NCBI GenBank assembly: GCA_038501625.1
Contig: JAZAYU010000080.1
Location: forward strand, 2,565,972 to 2,629,971
Direction of reading: 5' to 3'
Length of the DNA stretch: 64,000 nucleotides
From: Corbicula japonica
Taxonomy: Eukaryota; Mollusca; Bivalvia; Venerida; Cyrenidae
The position numbers and the translations under genes were made by a program. Positions 52,001 through 57,520 of this stretch are shown here, one piece after another. The notes under the pieces were generated by a model. The model worked only from the letters and a program-made list of their open reading frames with translations. It did no database searches and was not told where the DNA came from. Every line of letters begins with the position of its first letter. The first letter of the stretch is position 1.

Positions 52001-54287
52001 GATTCTACACCTGTCACTTTTATGAGTTACAGTAAAACTTCGAAAACTCGAACATCGAAAACTCGAGCACTCAGGAAAACTCTAAGTAGTTTTGCTGGTC
52101 CCGCCAATTTTCTTATATACTCTATATAAAAATACCATGGAAAACTCGAACTTCAAAAACTCGAAATCTCGAGGACAGGTGCCGGTCCCTTCAAGCAAAT
52201 TTCTTCTTTGTTTACATTGGAAAACTCGAGTAATCAACGACCGATAAATTTTTCGCACCTCCGGGAGTAATTGGTAAACGGTGACGTGTAGTTTTCACAC
52301 GTTGTGACGGGTTATTTTGGCAGTTAATTGTCATTGCCATCGTCTATTGTGTTTTAAATGATCTGATTATAAACAGGTTCTGATGAAAGAAAATAATTTT
52401 ATGATCACTCGGTAGGCGGCTGCGTTGAGACATTAATAATGAAAATTTATTTAGGATTAATTTAATCTCAAATAAAAGAATATGAAACGAGGCAATTTGT
52501 ATCTTTATAAGTTGACGGGACCTAGAAATTTTTACATGCGTATCACAAATAACGAGCGCACCGTTTGTCTAGCGCACTCGTTCTTGGACAATGTCAACAC
52601 AAACTTTTAAAAGGCTGTTTTCTTTGAAAGAAAACAACATCAAAAAACATTTCAAAAAGATATACCGGTTTAACAAAATACAATGTCAAATAAATCGTTT
52701 AATAATTTAGATGTTATCAATAACGTAGTCAACAATAAGGTCACAAACGTGTTTATAAGACCTGACTAAAAAAAATCGGACATCATAAGAAAAACCTTGA
52801 AAACTCGAGAACCATGGAAAACTCGAGCATTTTCAAAATCCCTCTGAGTATTCGAGTTTTTGAAGTTTTACTGTATATTATTTCTGACCAATAAGCAACG
52901 GGTTTAGAAAGTATGCAGTAATGCACCTGATGATCTGGATTAACTCTGGTTGCTCATCATGTGATTAAAGGCAAAATAGGGTAAAACGGGTACAAAAAAA
53001 CTTTCTTAATGTACGTGTACAAAAAATGACATCCAGTTACAGGTCTTTTTGACATTGTGTAACTTGCTATTAATGTGGTATCATCTTTTGTTTGAACAGG
53101 TTTGAATTTAACGTATTTTGCACTAGGGTTAAAACATGATTTTTAACCCCCAAAGAAGTTACATCTCTAAATAATGACATAACAGAAAAATTCAGTTGGG
53201 CAAACAATTGGCAAGTTTTGCATGAAAATTTGTTCTCACAAAATTAAAAAGTAGTACAATAACATCTGCTTCTGTGTATTACAGTGTACACCGTACGCTG
53301 CAGTGAGTGGTTCTGCTGATGGTACAATCCGTCTCTGGGATCTTCTCACAGGCCATTGTGTACACAAGGTGATTGGCCACGAGGGGACAGTTGTCAGCTT
53401 GACCTGTACCGACACGTACATCATTAGCTCGGGACTGGATGACAAGATGAGCGTGTGGGAAAGGAAGGGTGGTCACCTACTGTACTCGGTGGAAATGGAG
53501 ACATCATGCGGCAGCTACATGGCAATGTTGAATCCTAATTTTCTGGTCACCGGTGGACAGGTATTATCTGTTGCATTGCTCTAATTACTGATGATAATGG
53601 TTTGTTTTTGTTTTTTTAATCTGCATTTTGAGCCCTCAACACATATCATTCACCTATTTGAACAGTGTCGAGCTGTTCAACTTACTTTGTCAATTCTGTT
53701 CCACTTTTTGGTAAAAGTTCTCATGCTCCTCATTGTACCTCACAAAGTGATAAACAACTTCATCTACAACTTTCAAACTAGATTAATTTATTTACCATAA
53801 TATCTCATGGTTGTTTGCAAAGAGCCATCACTGTAACTTTCATTATTTTCACACTACGGCACTTTTCAACTGAGATTTTAAATTTAAAGTTTGGCTGCGA
53901 GCTTGTATCCAGCAGTAGCTGTACTATGCGAAATCTACATTTGTTACAAAAATAGTTGGTTTACTATGCAGCAGAAAGAAAACAGATCTTTGACTAATTA
54001 AGGGCCTAGTCTTTAATTTGATCCTGTGATTTGTTTCTTTCTGTTTAAGTATAAGAGATAACTGCAGATTACTGATTACTGTATAATGTTTGTTTTTCTT
54101 GCAGGGTTCTCTATATCTCTGGGATATACATAAAGGCGAGCTTGTACGTGTGGTAAATCTTCAGCAACGGGACCGTACGGCTTACATTCAACACATACAG
54201 GCTATGGAAAACTCTACTATAGTCTGTGACTACGGCAATGACATCAAAGTTATACACTTTCCTCTGGTCCTTGAAAAAAGAGAATAA
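18936..54287 (+). CDS. SCAP: SCAP, SREBP cleavage-activating protein, 23 coding exons, complete
   Basis: join(18936..19048, 22173..22317, 23108..23268, 24331..24468, 25218..25297, 26971..27085, 28670..28851, 29453..29579, 31117..31229, 33244..33338, 34797..34895, 35670..35969, 39921..40058, 41448..41629, 42159..42750, 43271..43386, 45251..45774, 47279..47403, 48669..48867, 51074..51246, 51661..51741, 53285..53560, 54105..54287) = 4257 nt, 1418 aa. SCAP escorts SREBP from ER to Golgi when sterol is low. Seen: TM1 about 24-43; luminal loop 1; sterol-sensing domain about 287-452 with YLYF (306-309), KWGLAF (L323) and D451, matching residues (human Y298, L315, D443) whose mutation blocks Insig control; COPII motif MELSDL 455-460; loop 7 with YYNIT (655-659); TM8 about 794-819; C-terminal WD40 propeller from about 861. 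A little longer than the vertebrate protein (about 1280 aa), mainly in linkers. No break seen. Confidence 0.96.
19108..19852. repeat. TTAA palindromic MITE split by a TIR insertion
   Basis: TTAACCCTTTCCTCAATAG at the left and GGAGGAAAGGGTTAA at the right. The core is GTTTAGATCCAGATCAACCG and its inverse. Interrupted at about 19331-19831. Confidence 0.8.
19331..19831. mobile_element. hAT-like MITE, about 500 bp
   Basis: Ends CAGGCCTCCTAGTG and TGCTAGGAGGGCTG (inverse CAGCCCTCCTAGCA). AAACCTTTAAA-type short repeats lie near both ends. Flanks GCGTCTA and GCGTATA suggest a mutated duplication. It is inside a TTAA MITE in SCAP intron 1. Confidence 0.65.
20011..20288 (+). mobile_element. Helentron-like element, TATGCC/GTGTCC family
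   Basis: Starts TTTATGCCCCCACAAAGTGG, has repeated GTACGTCCGT text, and ends CATCAGTGTCCAAGGACAC followed by TTTCTAG then T. Confidence 0.75.
20300..20520. repeat. TTAA palindromic MITE, diverged
   Basis: Core ATTCAGATCAGTCAGTACTT and GGGCTGATCTGGATCTAAGC with the TTGGTCAGAAATAATCTCAT centre; outer ends lost. Confidence 0.55.
20603..21866 (+). mobile_element. Helentron/pearl-like element with 145-bp core repeats
   Basis: Starts TTATGTCTCCCCCC. Ends GGGGGGAGACATGC, hairpin GTTTTT-CACA-AAAAAC, AT, CTAG, then T. The subterminal ATGTCTCCCCCC is inverted near the other end. Between lie about eight core units. It is non-coding and lies in SCAP intron 1. Confidence 0.82.
20671..21800 (+). repeat. 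Tandem array, 145-bp period, about 8 units
   Basis: GTTTCCGCTCAATAACTCG recurs at 20671, 20816, 20961, 21106, 21251, 21396 and 21541, with a diverged last unit at 21687. Each unit carries AGGTCAAAGGTCAAGGTCA, a DR1 plus adjoining nuclear-receptor half-site. Confidence 0.92.
22173..22317 (+). CDS. SCAP: SCAP exon 2
   Basis: Residues 38-86: [20 protein letters not shown] onward, the conserved start of luminal loop 1. Acceptor TTGTTTTAG, donor GTAGGTTG. Confidence 0.94.
22340..22590. repeat. TTAA palindromic MITE, diverged
   Basis: Left TTTTACTCCATGGATACACC, right GGTGTAAAGGATTAAA, with a decayed core. Confidence 0.6.
22620..22981. repeat. TTAA palindromic MITE with hairpin MITE inside
   Basis: Family text (GTGTAGATACAGATCAGCCT ... 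GAAAGGGTTAA) interrupted by the hairpin at 22681-22833. Confidence 0.75.
22681..22833. repeat. Hairpin MITE
   Basis: Near-perfect fold-back around GGCGACTGGTCGCC; ends TGCCCAAGGTTATAAAGCTG and TTTATAACCTTCAACCC. Confidence 0.88.
23108..23268 (+). CDS. SCAP: SCAP exon 3
   Basis: Residues 87-140 of loop 1 ([20 protein letters not shown] ... [14 protein letters not shown]). Acceptor GTTACAG, donor GTAGGC. Confidence 0.94.
23370..23617. repeat. TTAA palindromic MITE
   Basis: AAGCTTTTCCTCCATAGATA at the left, GGAGGAAAAGGTTAA at the right; core GTTTAGATCCAGATCAGCCG and GGCTGATCTGGATCTATA. Confidence 0.8.
23640..23705. repeat. TTAA palindromic MITE, partial
   Basis: One arm only (CAGTGTTGACCCTGATCACA and AGGCTAATCTGGGTCTACAC). 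Confidence 0.55.
24017..24066 (+). repeat. Duplicate of SCAP exon 4 acceptor region
   Basis: TTAAATTGATGTACTTTTAT, CAG, AAATGAAGAGAAATCATTGG is a close copy of 24306-24353, which holds the exon 4 acceptor and first codons. A TTAA MITE separates the two copies. Confidence 0.85.
24069..24308. repeat. TTAA palindromic MITE, intact
   Basis: TTAACCCTTTCCTATATATA to AAGGAGGAAAGGGTTAA. The inner inverted arms CCAGATCAGCCATAACATCC and GCCAGCTGATCTGG flank ACCAAAAAATCAT. TTAA at both ends suits a piggyBac-type target. Confidence 0.88.
24331..24468 (+). CDS. SCAP: SCAP exon 4
   Basis: Residues 140-186 ([20 protein letters not shown] ... [16 protein letters not shown]). The acceptor is an unusual TATAAG. 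A duplicate of the acceptor and exon start, with a regular TATCAG, lies about 300 bp upstream (24017-24066). Confidence 0.9.
24591..24705. repeat. Hairpin MITE, diverged
   Basis: Ends GCCCAAGATCATAAAACTAA and TTTGTGATCTTGGGC; inner arms partly lost. Confidence 0.65.
24862..25012. repeat. TTAA palindromic MITE, short form
   Basis: TTAACCCTTTCCTTCAAAG to TATGGAGGAAAGGGTTAA, about 151 bp. The inner ACCAAAATGCGACCAG part is missing, so the arms GTAGATCCTGATCAGCCGGC and GCTGGCTGATCTGGATCTAC nearly meet. Confidence 0.85.
25218..25297 (+). CDS. SCAP: SCAP exon 5
   Basis: Residues 186-213 ([26 protein letters not shown]). Acceptor TTTCTAG, donor GTATGT. Confidence 0.9.
25531..26408. repeat. Hairpin MITE split by a Helentron-like element
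   Basis: Left part 25531-25655 (GAAGGTAATAAAGCTGAGAT ... CATGCTCAGTTT), right part 26396-26408 (TATAACCTTGGGC). Joined, they match the intact family. Confidence 0.85.
25656..26395 (+). mobile_element. Helentron-like element, TGTCGCC family, 740 bp
   Basis: Starts TTGTGTCGCCTGCGATAGCA. Near the end GCAGGCGACACATG inverts the start, followed by the perfect hairpin TGTGTTCCGCGGAACACA, ACATG, CTAG, then T. The host hairpin MITE shows the empty site (CAGTTT/TATAACC), so insertion was between T and T with no duplication. It contains two internal near-repeats (AACTTTAACCTGAAACTTAA at 25751 and 25938). Confidence 0.88.
26515..26970. other. SCAP intron 5, no feature recognised
   Basis: AT-rich unique sequence leading to the exon 6 acceptor. 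Confidence 0.5.
26971..27085 (+). CDS. SCAP: SCAP exon 6
   Basis: Residues 213-251 ([20 protein letters not shown] ...). The DILFGLPW block matches the conserved DLLFGVP region of loop 1. Acceptor TTTTGCAG, donor GTTTGA. Confidence 0.93.
27467..27706. repeat. TTAA palindromic MITE split by a hAT-like insertion
   Basis: TTTAACCCTCCACTACATAG to CGTATCTATATG; resumes at 28572 with TCTATATGGAGTAAAGGGTT. Confidence 0.8.
27707..28571. mobile_element. hAT-like MITE, 865 bp
   Basis: Inverted ends CAGGGCCTTCCCCAG and CTGGGGAAGCCCTG with an exact 8-bp duplication TCTATATG (27699-27706, 28572-28579). Interior AT-rich and non-coding. In SCAP intron 6. Confidence 0.9.
28670..28851 (+). CDS. SCAP: SCAP exon 7 (membrane segment 2, YLYF)
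   Basis: Residues 251-312. It carries an N-glycosylation sequon NNS (272-274), [20 protein letters not shown], and the sterol-sensor motif YLYF (306-309). Confidence 0.95.
28887..28968. repeat. Hairpin MITE, short
   Basis: GCCCAAGATCATAAAACTTA to AGTTTTATGATCTTGGGC, a collapsed fold-back starting about 35 bp after exon 7. Confidence 0.75.
29165..29345. repeat. TTAA palindromic MITE, diverged
   Basis: Core CTGATCAGGATCTACACTGT, then TTTCTGACCAAGAAGCAAAC and GGCTGATCAGGATCTACACG; end text lost. Confidence 0.65.
29453..29579 (+). CDS. SCAP: SCAP exon 8 (sterol-sensing domain)
   Basis: Residues 312-354: [20 protein letters not shown] ... [10 protein letters not shown], membrane segment 3. Donor GTGAGTAC. 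Confidence 0.95.
29640..30240. repeat. Fold-back element with TGACGTCA sites
   Basis: A roughly 100-bp palindrome at 30118-30222 (GTGAGGATATATTGCCGGTC ... inverse) centred on CTCGCCTGCGGCTCGGG, with two TGACGTCA octamers at 29940-29970. Related arrangements occur at 46018-46430 and 63650-64000. Class unknown. Confidence 0.6.
30857..31047. mobile_element. Short TIR element, TACTGTKGTATCATT ends, copy 2
   Basis: TACTGTGGTTTCATTAAATT at the left, GATACCACAGTTA at the right. It ends about 70 bp before SCAP exon 9. Confidence 0.6.
31117..31229 (+). CDS. SCAP: SCAP exon 9 (sterol-sensing domain)
   Basis: Residues 354-392: [20 protein letters not shown] ... [14 protein letters not shown], membrane segment 4; among the most conserved parts of SCAP. 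Acceptor TTAACAG. Confidence 0.96.
31310..31455. repeat. Hairpin MITE
   Basis: GGGCCCAAGATCATAAAACT to GATTTTGGGCAC with mirrored AATCAGATGC text. Confidence 0.75.
31538..31682. repeat. Hairpin MITE, diverged
   Basis: TCCAAAATAATAAAACTAAA to AGTCTATGATCTTGGGCCC, arms about 80% paired by eye. Confidence 0.7.
31990..33085. other. Part of SCAP intron 9, nothing recognised
   Basis: AT-rich; no repeat family of this window, no splice-framed coding text. Confidence 0.5.
33088..33230. repeat. Hairpin MITE
   Basis: GGGCTGAAGGTTATAAAACT to TTTTATAACCTTGCACA, near-perfect arms about GGCGACTGGTCGCC. It ends about 15 bp before exon 10 begins, so the exon's polypyrimidine tract is very short. Confidence 0.87.
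33244..33338 (+). CDS. SCAP: SCAP exon 10 (sterol-sensing domain)
   Basis: Residues 392-423: [20 protein letters not shown] ... TFVPAIQ, membrane segment 5. A hairpin MITE ends about 15 bp before its acceptor. Confidence 0.95.
33369..33612. repeat. TTAA palindromic MITE, nearly perfect arms
   Basis: TTAACCCTTCCCTGTTTAGA to ATCCAGGAATGGTTTAA; CCGGCACATCCGTGCCGTCT mirrored by its inverse. Confidence 0.88.
33613..33812. repeat. TTAA palindromic MITE, diverged
   Basis: AGTGTAGATCTAGATTAGCT to GTAAAGGGTTAA, directly after the previous copy. Confidence 0.65.
33851..34023. repeat. Hairpin MITE, diverged
   Basis: GCCCAAGGTCATAAAACTAA to TTTAGTTTTATTTAATTG, with a partly repeated centre. Confidence 0.6.
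34065..34161. repeat. TTAA palindromic MITE, partial, split by insertion
   Basis: CACTGTAGATCTAGATCAGA ... AATCTCGAAGCTAATGTA; resumes at 34541 (CTAATGTAACAGATCCTGAT). Confidence 0.6.
34162..34540. mobile_element. hAT-like MITE, 379 bp
   Basis: Ends GACTTCCCGAAAG (expected CA lost) and CTTTAAGGAAGTCTG, with an exact 8-bp duplication CTAATGTA (34154-34161 and 34541-34548). Many TCCGAC and TCAGAC motifs near the ends. Confidence 0.78.
34797..34895 (+). CDS. SCAP: SCAP exon 11 (sterol-sensing domain)
   Basis: Residues 424-456: [20 protein letters not shown] ... DIRRME. It contains D451 (human D443). The exon ends inside the COPII motif MELSDL. Confidence 0.95.
35031..35282 (+). mobile_element. 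Helentron-like element, TATGCC/GTGTCC family, decayed
   Basis: Starts TTTTTGTATGCTCCTACAAA then GTGGGAGGCATG. The body matches 20011-20288; the terminal hairpin is degraded (AAGAACACAGTGTAG). Confidence 0.65.
35670..35969 (+). CDS. SCAP: SCAP exon 12
   Basis: Residues 457-556: [11 protein letters not shown] ... [20 protein letters not shown], the cytosolic loop after the sterol-sensing domain. Acceptor AATTACAG, donor GTATGT. Confidence 0.94.
35970..39430. other. Most of SCAP intron 12, nothing firm recognised
   Basis: AT-rich. A short direct duplication (GTCATTACACCAACA..CTACACAACTAAGAGCACAAAT) is at 36711-36786, and an ATGACGT motif near 39165. No coding or known-family text. Confidence 0.5.
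39440..39640. repeat. TTAA palindromic MITE, diverged
   Basis: CCCTTTACTCCATATATAAA, core GTAGATCTAGATCAG; contains a small AGCTGGGTACAAATGC duplication. Confidence 0.6.
39660..39893. repeat. TTAA palindromic MITE
   Basis: AACTCTTTCCTCCATAGACA to TATATGGAGGAAAGTGTTAA; ends about 30 bp before exon 13. Confidence 0.82.
39921..40058 (+). CDS. SCAP: SCAP exon 13 (membrane segment 7)
   Basis: Residues 557-602: [20 protein letters not shown] ..., then the start of luminal loop 7. Acceptor CTTTGCAG, donor GTAAAC. Confidence 0.92.
40075..40304. repeat. TTAA palindromic MITE, intact
   Basis: TTAACCCTTTCCTCCATATA to CATGGAGGAAAGGGTTAA; begins about 17 bp after the donor of exon 13. Confidence 0.88.
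40622..41287. mobile_element. hAT-like MITE, about 665 bp
   Basis: AGGGCTGTTCCAAGAAAA and CCTGGAACAGCCCT inverted ends; GGGGGGTACCACC and CCACCCCCCAG also mirrored. Flanking duplication not clear. Confidence 0.6.
41448..41629 (+). CDS. SCAP: SCAP exon 14 (luminal loop 7)
   Basis: Residues 603-663: ... [20 protein letters not shown] then NITITG. The glycosylation sequon N657-I-T and the preceding tyrosine match human N641/Y640. Confidence 0.94.
41880..42060 (-). repeat. tRNA-derived SINE-like sequence
   Basis: The minus strand shows an A-box-like AGTGGTCGAGGGGTAGAGG and a B-box-like GCAAGTTCGAAACCC about 35 nt on, followed by a non-tRNA tail (CAATCCACATTTGGCGCAAG). It ends about 100 bp before exon 15. 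Confidence 0.55.
42159..42750 (+). CDS. SCAP: SCAP exon 15 (membrane segment 8)
   Basis: Residues 663-860: [20 protein letters not shown], a highly acidic stretch ([10 protein letters not shown]), then membrane segment [20 protein letters not shown] and [12 protein letters not shown] leading into the first WD repeat. Confidence 0.94.
43112..43229. repeat. Hairpin MITE, shortened
   Basis: GGCCTAAAGATTATAAAACT to TTTTATAATCTTCAGCCC; ends about 40 bp before exon 16. Confidence 0.8.
43271..43386 (+). CDS. SCAP: SCAP exon 16 (first WD repeat)
   Basis: Residues 861-899: [20 protein letters not shown] then [12 protein letters not shown]. Acceptor GTTTTAG, donor GTAAGTCT. Confidence 0.94.
43528..44691. 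mobile_element. TA-flanked TIR element, 1164 bp
   Basis: CACTGCAGACTCTTTATAAC and its inverse GTTATAAAGAGTCTGCAGTG-like right end (ATTATAAAGAGTCTGCAGTG), with TA on both sides. GCGGTCG-type GC-rich text near both ends contrasts with the AT-rich host. No transposase. Tc1/mariner- or pogo-type MITE. Confidence 0.75.
44700..45250. other. End of SCAP intron 16, nothing recognised
   Basis: AT-rich unique sequence up to the TGTTATAG acceptor. Confidence 0.5.
45251..45774 (+). CDS. SCAP: SCAP exon 17 (linker within propeller)
   Basis: Residues 899-1074, a polar, low-complexity linker ([33 protein letters not shown]). It ends RSKSWSEG with a weak donor GTTGGT that is nevertheless in the right phase. 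The family has a variable linker here. Confidence 0.88.
46018..46430. repeat. Fold-back element with TGACGTCA sites
   Basis: A 148-bp palindrome at 46018-46166 (TAAGATAGAAATATATTTCA and inverse, centre GTGGCGAAGCCAC), then GTGACGTCATGACGTCATAT at about 46256, then short AGTGAAAT fold-backs. Confidence 0.65.
47279..47403 (+). CDS. SCAP: SCAP exon 18 (WD repeat)
   Basis: Residues 1074-1115: ... [26 protein letters not shown], matching the SIWSLELQGNLI region of vertebrate SCAP. Confidence 0.94.
47470..48275. repeat. TTAA palindromic MITE, diverged, split by a hAT-like insertion
   Basis: TTAACTCTTTACCTTATATA before and GGGATTAGTGTACATAGGCA ... TTGAGTAAAAGGTTTAA after the insertion. Confidence 0.6.
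47498..48080. mobile_element. hAT-like MITE, 583 bp
   Basis: TAGGGATGTCAACGGATA and its inverse (right end TATCCTTTGACATCCCTA). Flanks ATAAATAC (47490-47497) and ATTAATAC (48081-48088) form an 8-bp duplication with one mismatch. GGATATCCG repeats lie near both ends. Inserted in a TTAA MITE. Confidence 0.82.
48418..48567. repeat. Hairpin MITE, intact
   Basis: GTGCCCAAGGTTATGAAACT to TTTATAACCTTCAGCCC; arms mirror almost perfectly about GGCGACCAGTCGCC. Confidence 0.9.
48669..48867 (+). CDS. SCAP: SCAP exon 19 (WD repeat)
   Basis: Residues 1116-1182: [20 protein letters not shown] ... [16 protein letters not shown]. Confidence 0.94.
49103..50908 (-). mobile_element. Helentron/pearl-like element, CTCGACTATTCGAA family
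   Basis: On the minus strand it starts TTTTTAGCCCGACTATTC and ends CGAATAGTCGAGCGCACTG, hairpin CTGTCTCCTCAGACAG, then CTCTTG and TT. The body holds about six diverged units of roughly 160 bp (GGGGCATAACTTGAAAAATA recurring at 49891, 50056, 50203, 50359, 50521 and 50688). In SCAP intron 19. Confidence 0.8.
51074..51246 (+). CDS. SCAP: SCAP exon 20 (WD repeat)
   Basis: Residues 1182-1239: ... [20 protein letters not shown] then SGSQDFTLK. Confidence 0.94.
51661..51741 (+). CDS. SCAP: SCAP exon 21 (WD repeat)
   Basis: Residues 1240-1266: [27 protein letters not shown]. Confidence 0.94.
51915..52985. repeat. TTAA palindromic MITE split by a pogo-like insertion
   Basis: TTTTACTCCATGGATATAGT ... 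CACCTGTCACTTTTATGAGT, then after 52874 ATTATTTCTGACCAATAAGC ... GGTAAAACGGG. Confidence 0.6.
52030..52873. mobile_element. Pogo/Tigger-like MITE, 844 bp
   Basis: CAGTAAAACTTCGAAAACTC and inverse (GAGTTTTTGAAGTTTTACTG) flanked by TA (52028-52029, 52874-52875). Multiple AAAACTCGA motifs at both ends. No transposase frame. Confidence 0.85.
53285..53560 (+). CDS. SCAP: SCAP exon 22 (two WD repeats)
   Basis: Residues 1267-1358: [20 protein letters not shown], then [18 protein letters not shown], ending NFLVTGGQ. Confidence 0.95.
53561..54104. other. SCAP intron 22, nothing recognised
   Basis: AT-rich, no repeat family seen, ends with TTTTCTTGCAG. Confidence 0.5.
54105..54287 (+). CDS. SCAP: SCAP exon 23 (last coding, stop TAA)
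   Basis: Residues 1359-1418: [20 protein letters not shown] ... [20 protein letters not shown] then RE and TAA. It ends as SCAP does (VLEK plus two residues). Confidence 0.95.
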   Translation, partial: GSLYLWDIHKGELVRVVNLQQRDRTAYIQHIQAMENSTIVCDYGNDIKVIHFPLVLEKRE

Positions 54288-54385
54288 GTTACCATAAAGT
54301 TTTATTTCATTATATTATGGCTTGTATTCACAAAGTATCTTAACACCTGTGAAGTTTTTCAACAAGACTAAGTCTTGCCTGTCTT

Positions 54386-54567
54386 TAACCCCTTACTCCA
54401 TACATGTAAATATGCATTTTATTGCATGGACAAACAGTAGATCCATATCAGTCAGCACAACCTGAAATAACCTAATAAATCAAAAAGCGAACACGGATGT
54501 GCTGGCTGATCTGGATCAACACTGTTTGCCCATGCAATAAAGGTGTATCTATGGAGTAAAGGGTTAA
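54386..54567. repeat. TTAA palindromic MITE, partial
   Basis: TTAACCCCTTACTCCATACA to TATGGAGTAAAGGGTTAA with a shortened centre; lies just after the SCAP stop, perhaps in the 3' UTR. Confidence 0.75.
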
Positions 54568-55479
54568 AATTATGTCAGTCCTTTGCTATTCATATGAGCC
54601 TTTTAACAGGAAATAGTAATTTTTTTATATTTGAATTGTTGGTATTTTTGGGAAAGTAACTGTTATTATGTAATTCATATATGCATGTTGGAAATTTTAG
54701 TGTTAAGTACTCAGATTTATATTGTTGTAATATAACTATCTACACCCCAACCAGTTATCTGAACAGATTTACATGATTTGGAAAACTGACCTCTCCATGC
54801 TTTAAAAGAAAGAAATCCAGTAAAAACATGATACTTTTTACTCTTGGTATTATTTTCTAACAAATGATTGGTTTTGTGTGAAATTTTCTTTTTTGGCAAA
54901 ATGCATTATAAGGAGTTTCCCCAGCTCAACTTTATGATGTCATTTCAAGGGTGATGACATCATCCAAAATGCCCATGATCCAAAATACCCATGATTACAA
55001 GTGTAGTCACAGACGAGTCTGCACACATATGCTGGTTCATCTACACTGGTCTCAATGTGGCCGAGGTTACGATAAACTCAAATACAGTTTTGTTAAACAG
55101 TCATTTGACTCGTGCACATTTACAATTTTAGGTTAAGATGCTTTGTGTATACTAGACCTGTACCATTTTTCATTTACTTACTTTTGGCTCTGTTGGTTGC
55201 CTTTGATCTCATAGACTGAACATTGTTTGAGCCATCAGCTGCCACATACCTTATTATGTTTAATTAAAATTCCATTTACCTGTGATTTATTTAATATTAA
55301 TGTGATTCTAAAAAATTTTAATTTTCTTGTAACAAGTGATTTTGTTTATTAGCTCGACTATTCGAAGAATATGTCGAGCTATTGTACTCACTTGGGCGTC
55401 GGCGTCGCCGTCGGCGTCCCGCTTTGGTTAAAGTTCAACCTGCAACGTGCAACCTACCTATATCTTAAAAACTACTATA

Positions 55480-56170
55480 GCTACAGCTTTTAAACTTGGC
55501 ACACTTGTTCGTCATCATGTCCCGAGTGTGTATGCCAAGAACCATAACTCTAACTTTCATTTTGATCAAATTATGGCCCTTTTTTGACTTAGAATTTCAG
55601 GTTAAAGTTTGCGTGCAAGCTACTGTACAAACTCATAACTTCAATACTACATATACTACAGCTTTAAAACTTGGCACACTTGTTCATCATCATGTCCCGA
55701 GTGTGTATACCAAGAACCATAACTCTGACTTTCATTTTGTTCAAATTATGGCCCTTTTTCGACTTAGAATTTCAGGTTAAAGTTTGCGTGCAAGCTACTA
55801 TACAAACTAATAACTTCAATACTACTTATACTACAGCTTTGAAACTTTCAACACTTGTTCATATCCCAAGTGTGTATGCCAAGAACCATAACTCTAACTC
55901 TCATTTTTATCAAATTATGCCCCTTTTTCGACTTAGAATTTCAGGTTAAAGTTTGCGTGCAAGCTACTGTACAAATCCATAACTTCCATACTACTTGTAC
56001 TACAGCTTTGAAACTTTCAACACTTGTTCATCATCATATTTCAAGTTTGTATGCCAAGAACCATAACTCTAACTTCCATTTTGTTCAAATTATGGCCCTT
56101 TTTCGACTTAGAATTTCAGGTTAAAGTTTGCGTGCAAGCTAGTTATTTTCATACTTCTTGTACTATAGCT
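55480..56170 (+). repeat. Tandem array, about 180-bp period, 4 units
   Basis: GCCAAGAACCATAACTCTAA, GACTTAGAATTTCAGGTTAA and AGTTTGCGTGCAAGCTA recur in each unit. The short open frames within it are by-products of the repeat. Confidence 0.9.
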
Positions 56171-56356
56171 TTGAAACTTTTTTTATATTTGATTTTTGCC
56201 CCTTTTCTCTTGAAATTAGAATTAAGACTTGTAAATAATTGTTAAAGTTTCAATGTTAGTGTTTTTTATATGTACAGCTATATAAAAGGTTTAAAACAGA
56301 TGTCCTTAACATACTTTGGTTGAAAGTGTTGAGTAATTGTGGGGTGGGTGGGTGCA

Positions 56357-57520
56357 TAGACTATACTATACTACACTATACTACACTACACTACACTACA
56401 CTACACTACACCACACCACACCACACCACACCACACCATACCATACCACTGTACTGTACCCCCACCACCCACCACCACCTCCACATACCACCACCAACAA
56501 CAACAACAACTACAACAACACAAACACAAACAACAACACCAACAACAACACCAACAACAACACCACCACCACCAACAACACCACCACCACCACTAACAAC
56601 AACAACACCACCACAAACAACAACACCATCACCACCACCAACAACACCACCACCACCAACAACACCACCACCATTAACAACACCTCCACCACCAACAACA
56701 ACTACAGCACCACTATTAACAACAGCAACACCACCACCACCAACAACAACAACACCAACAACAATATCAATACCACCACCAACAACAACACAAACACAAA
56801 CAACAACACCACCACCAACAACAACAACAACACCACCACTAACAACAACAACACCATCACCACCACCAACAACACCACCAACAACACCACCTCCAACAAC
56901 ACCACCACCAATAACACCAACACCACCACCACCAACATCAACAACACCACCAACAACAACACCAACACAAACAACTACACCACCACCACCAACAACACCA
57001 CCACCAACAACACCATCAACAACAACACCACCACCAACACCACCAACAACAACACCACCAACAACAACAACAACATCATCACCAACAACAACAACACCAC
57101 CATCACCAACAACACCACTACCAGCAACAACAACACCACCACCACCACCACCAACAACAACATCAACACCACCAACACTAGCACAGACAACATCACCACC
57201 ACCACCAGCAACACCAACACCACCACCAACAACAACACCAACAACATCAACACCACCACCAACAACAACATCAACACCACCACCAACAGCAACAACAACC
57301 ACCACCAACAGCAACAACAACCACCACCACCACCACCAGCAACAACACTACCACCAACAACAACAACAACACCAACAATGCCAACACCAACAACACCACC
57401 ACCAACAACAACACCAACAACAGCAACAACACCACCACCACCAACAACAACACCACCACCAACAACAGCAACCAGCATACCATACTGTACTTCACCACGC
57501 CACACAACTATAGGTGGGCA
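56357..57520 (+). repeat. CCA/ACA low-complexity tract, almost free of G
   Basis: Begins with CTACA/CCACA runs, then ACAACACCACCACC-type text for about 1.1 kb, with few G on the + strand. Open frames in five or six frames are due to lack of stop triplets, not to genes. Confidence 0.95.

Noticed and set aside
55496..56245. Four similar 73-94 codon frames in a row
   Set aside because: They are translations of the roughly 180-bp tandem units of a mobile element, not a gene cluster.
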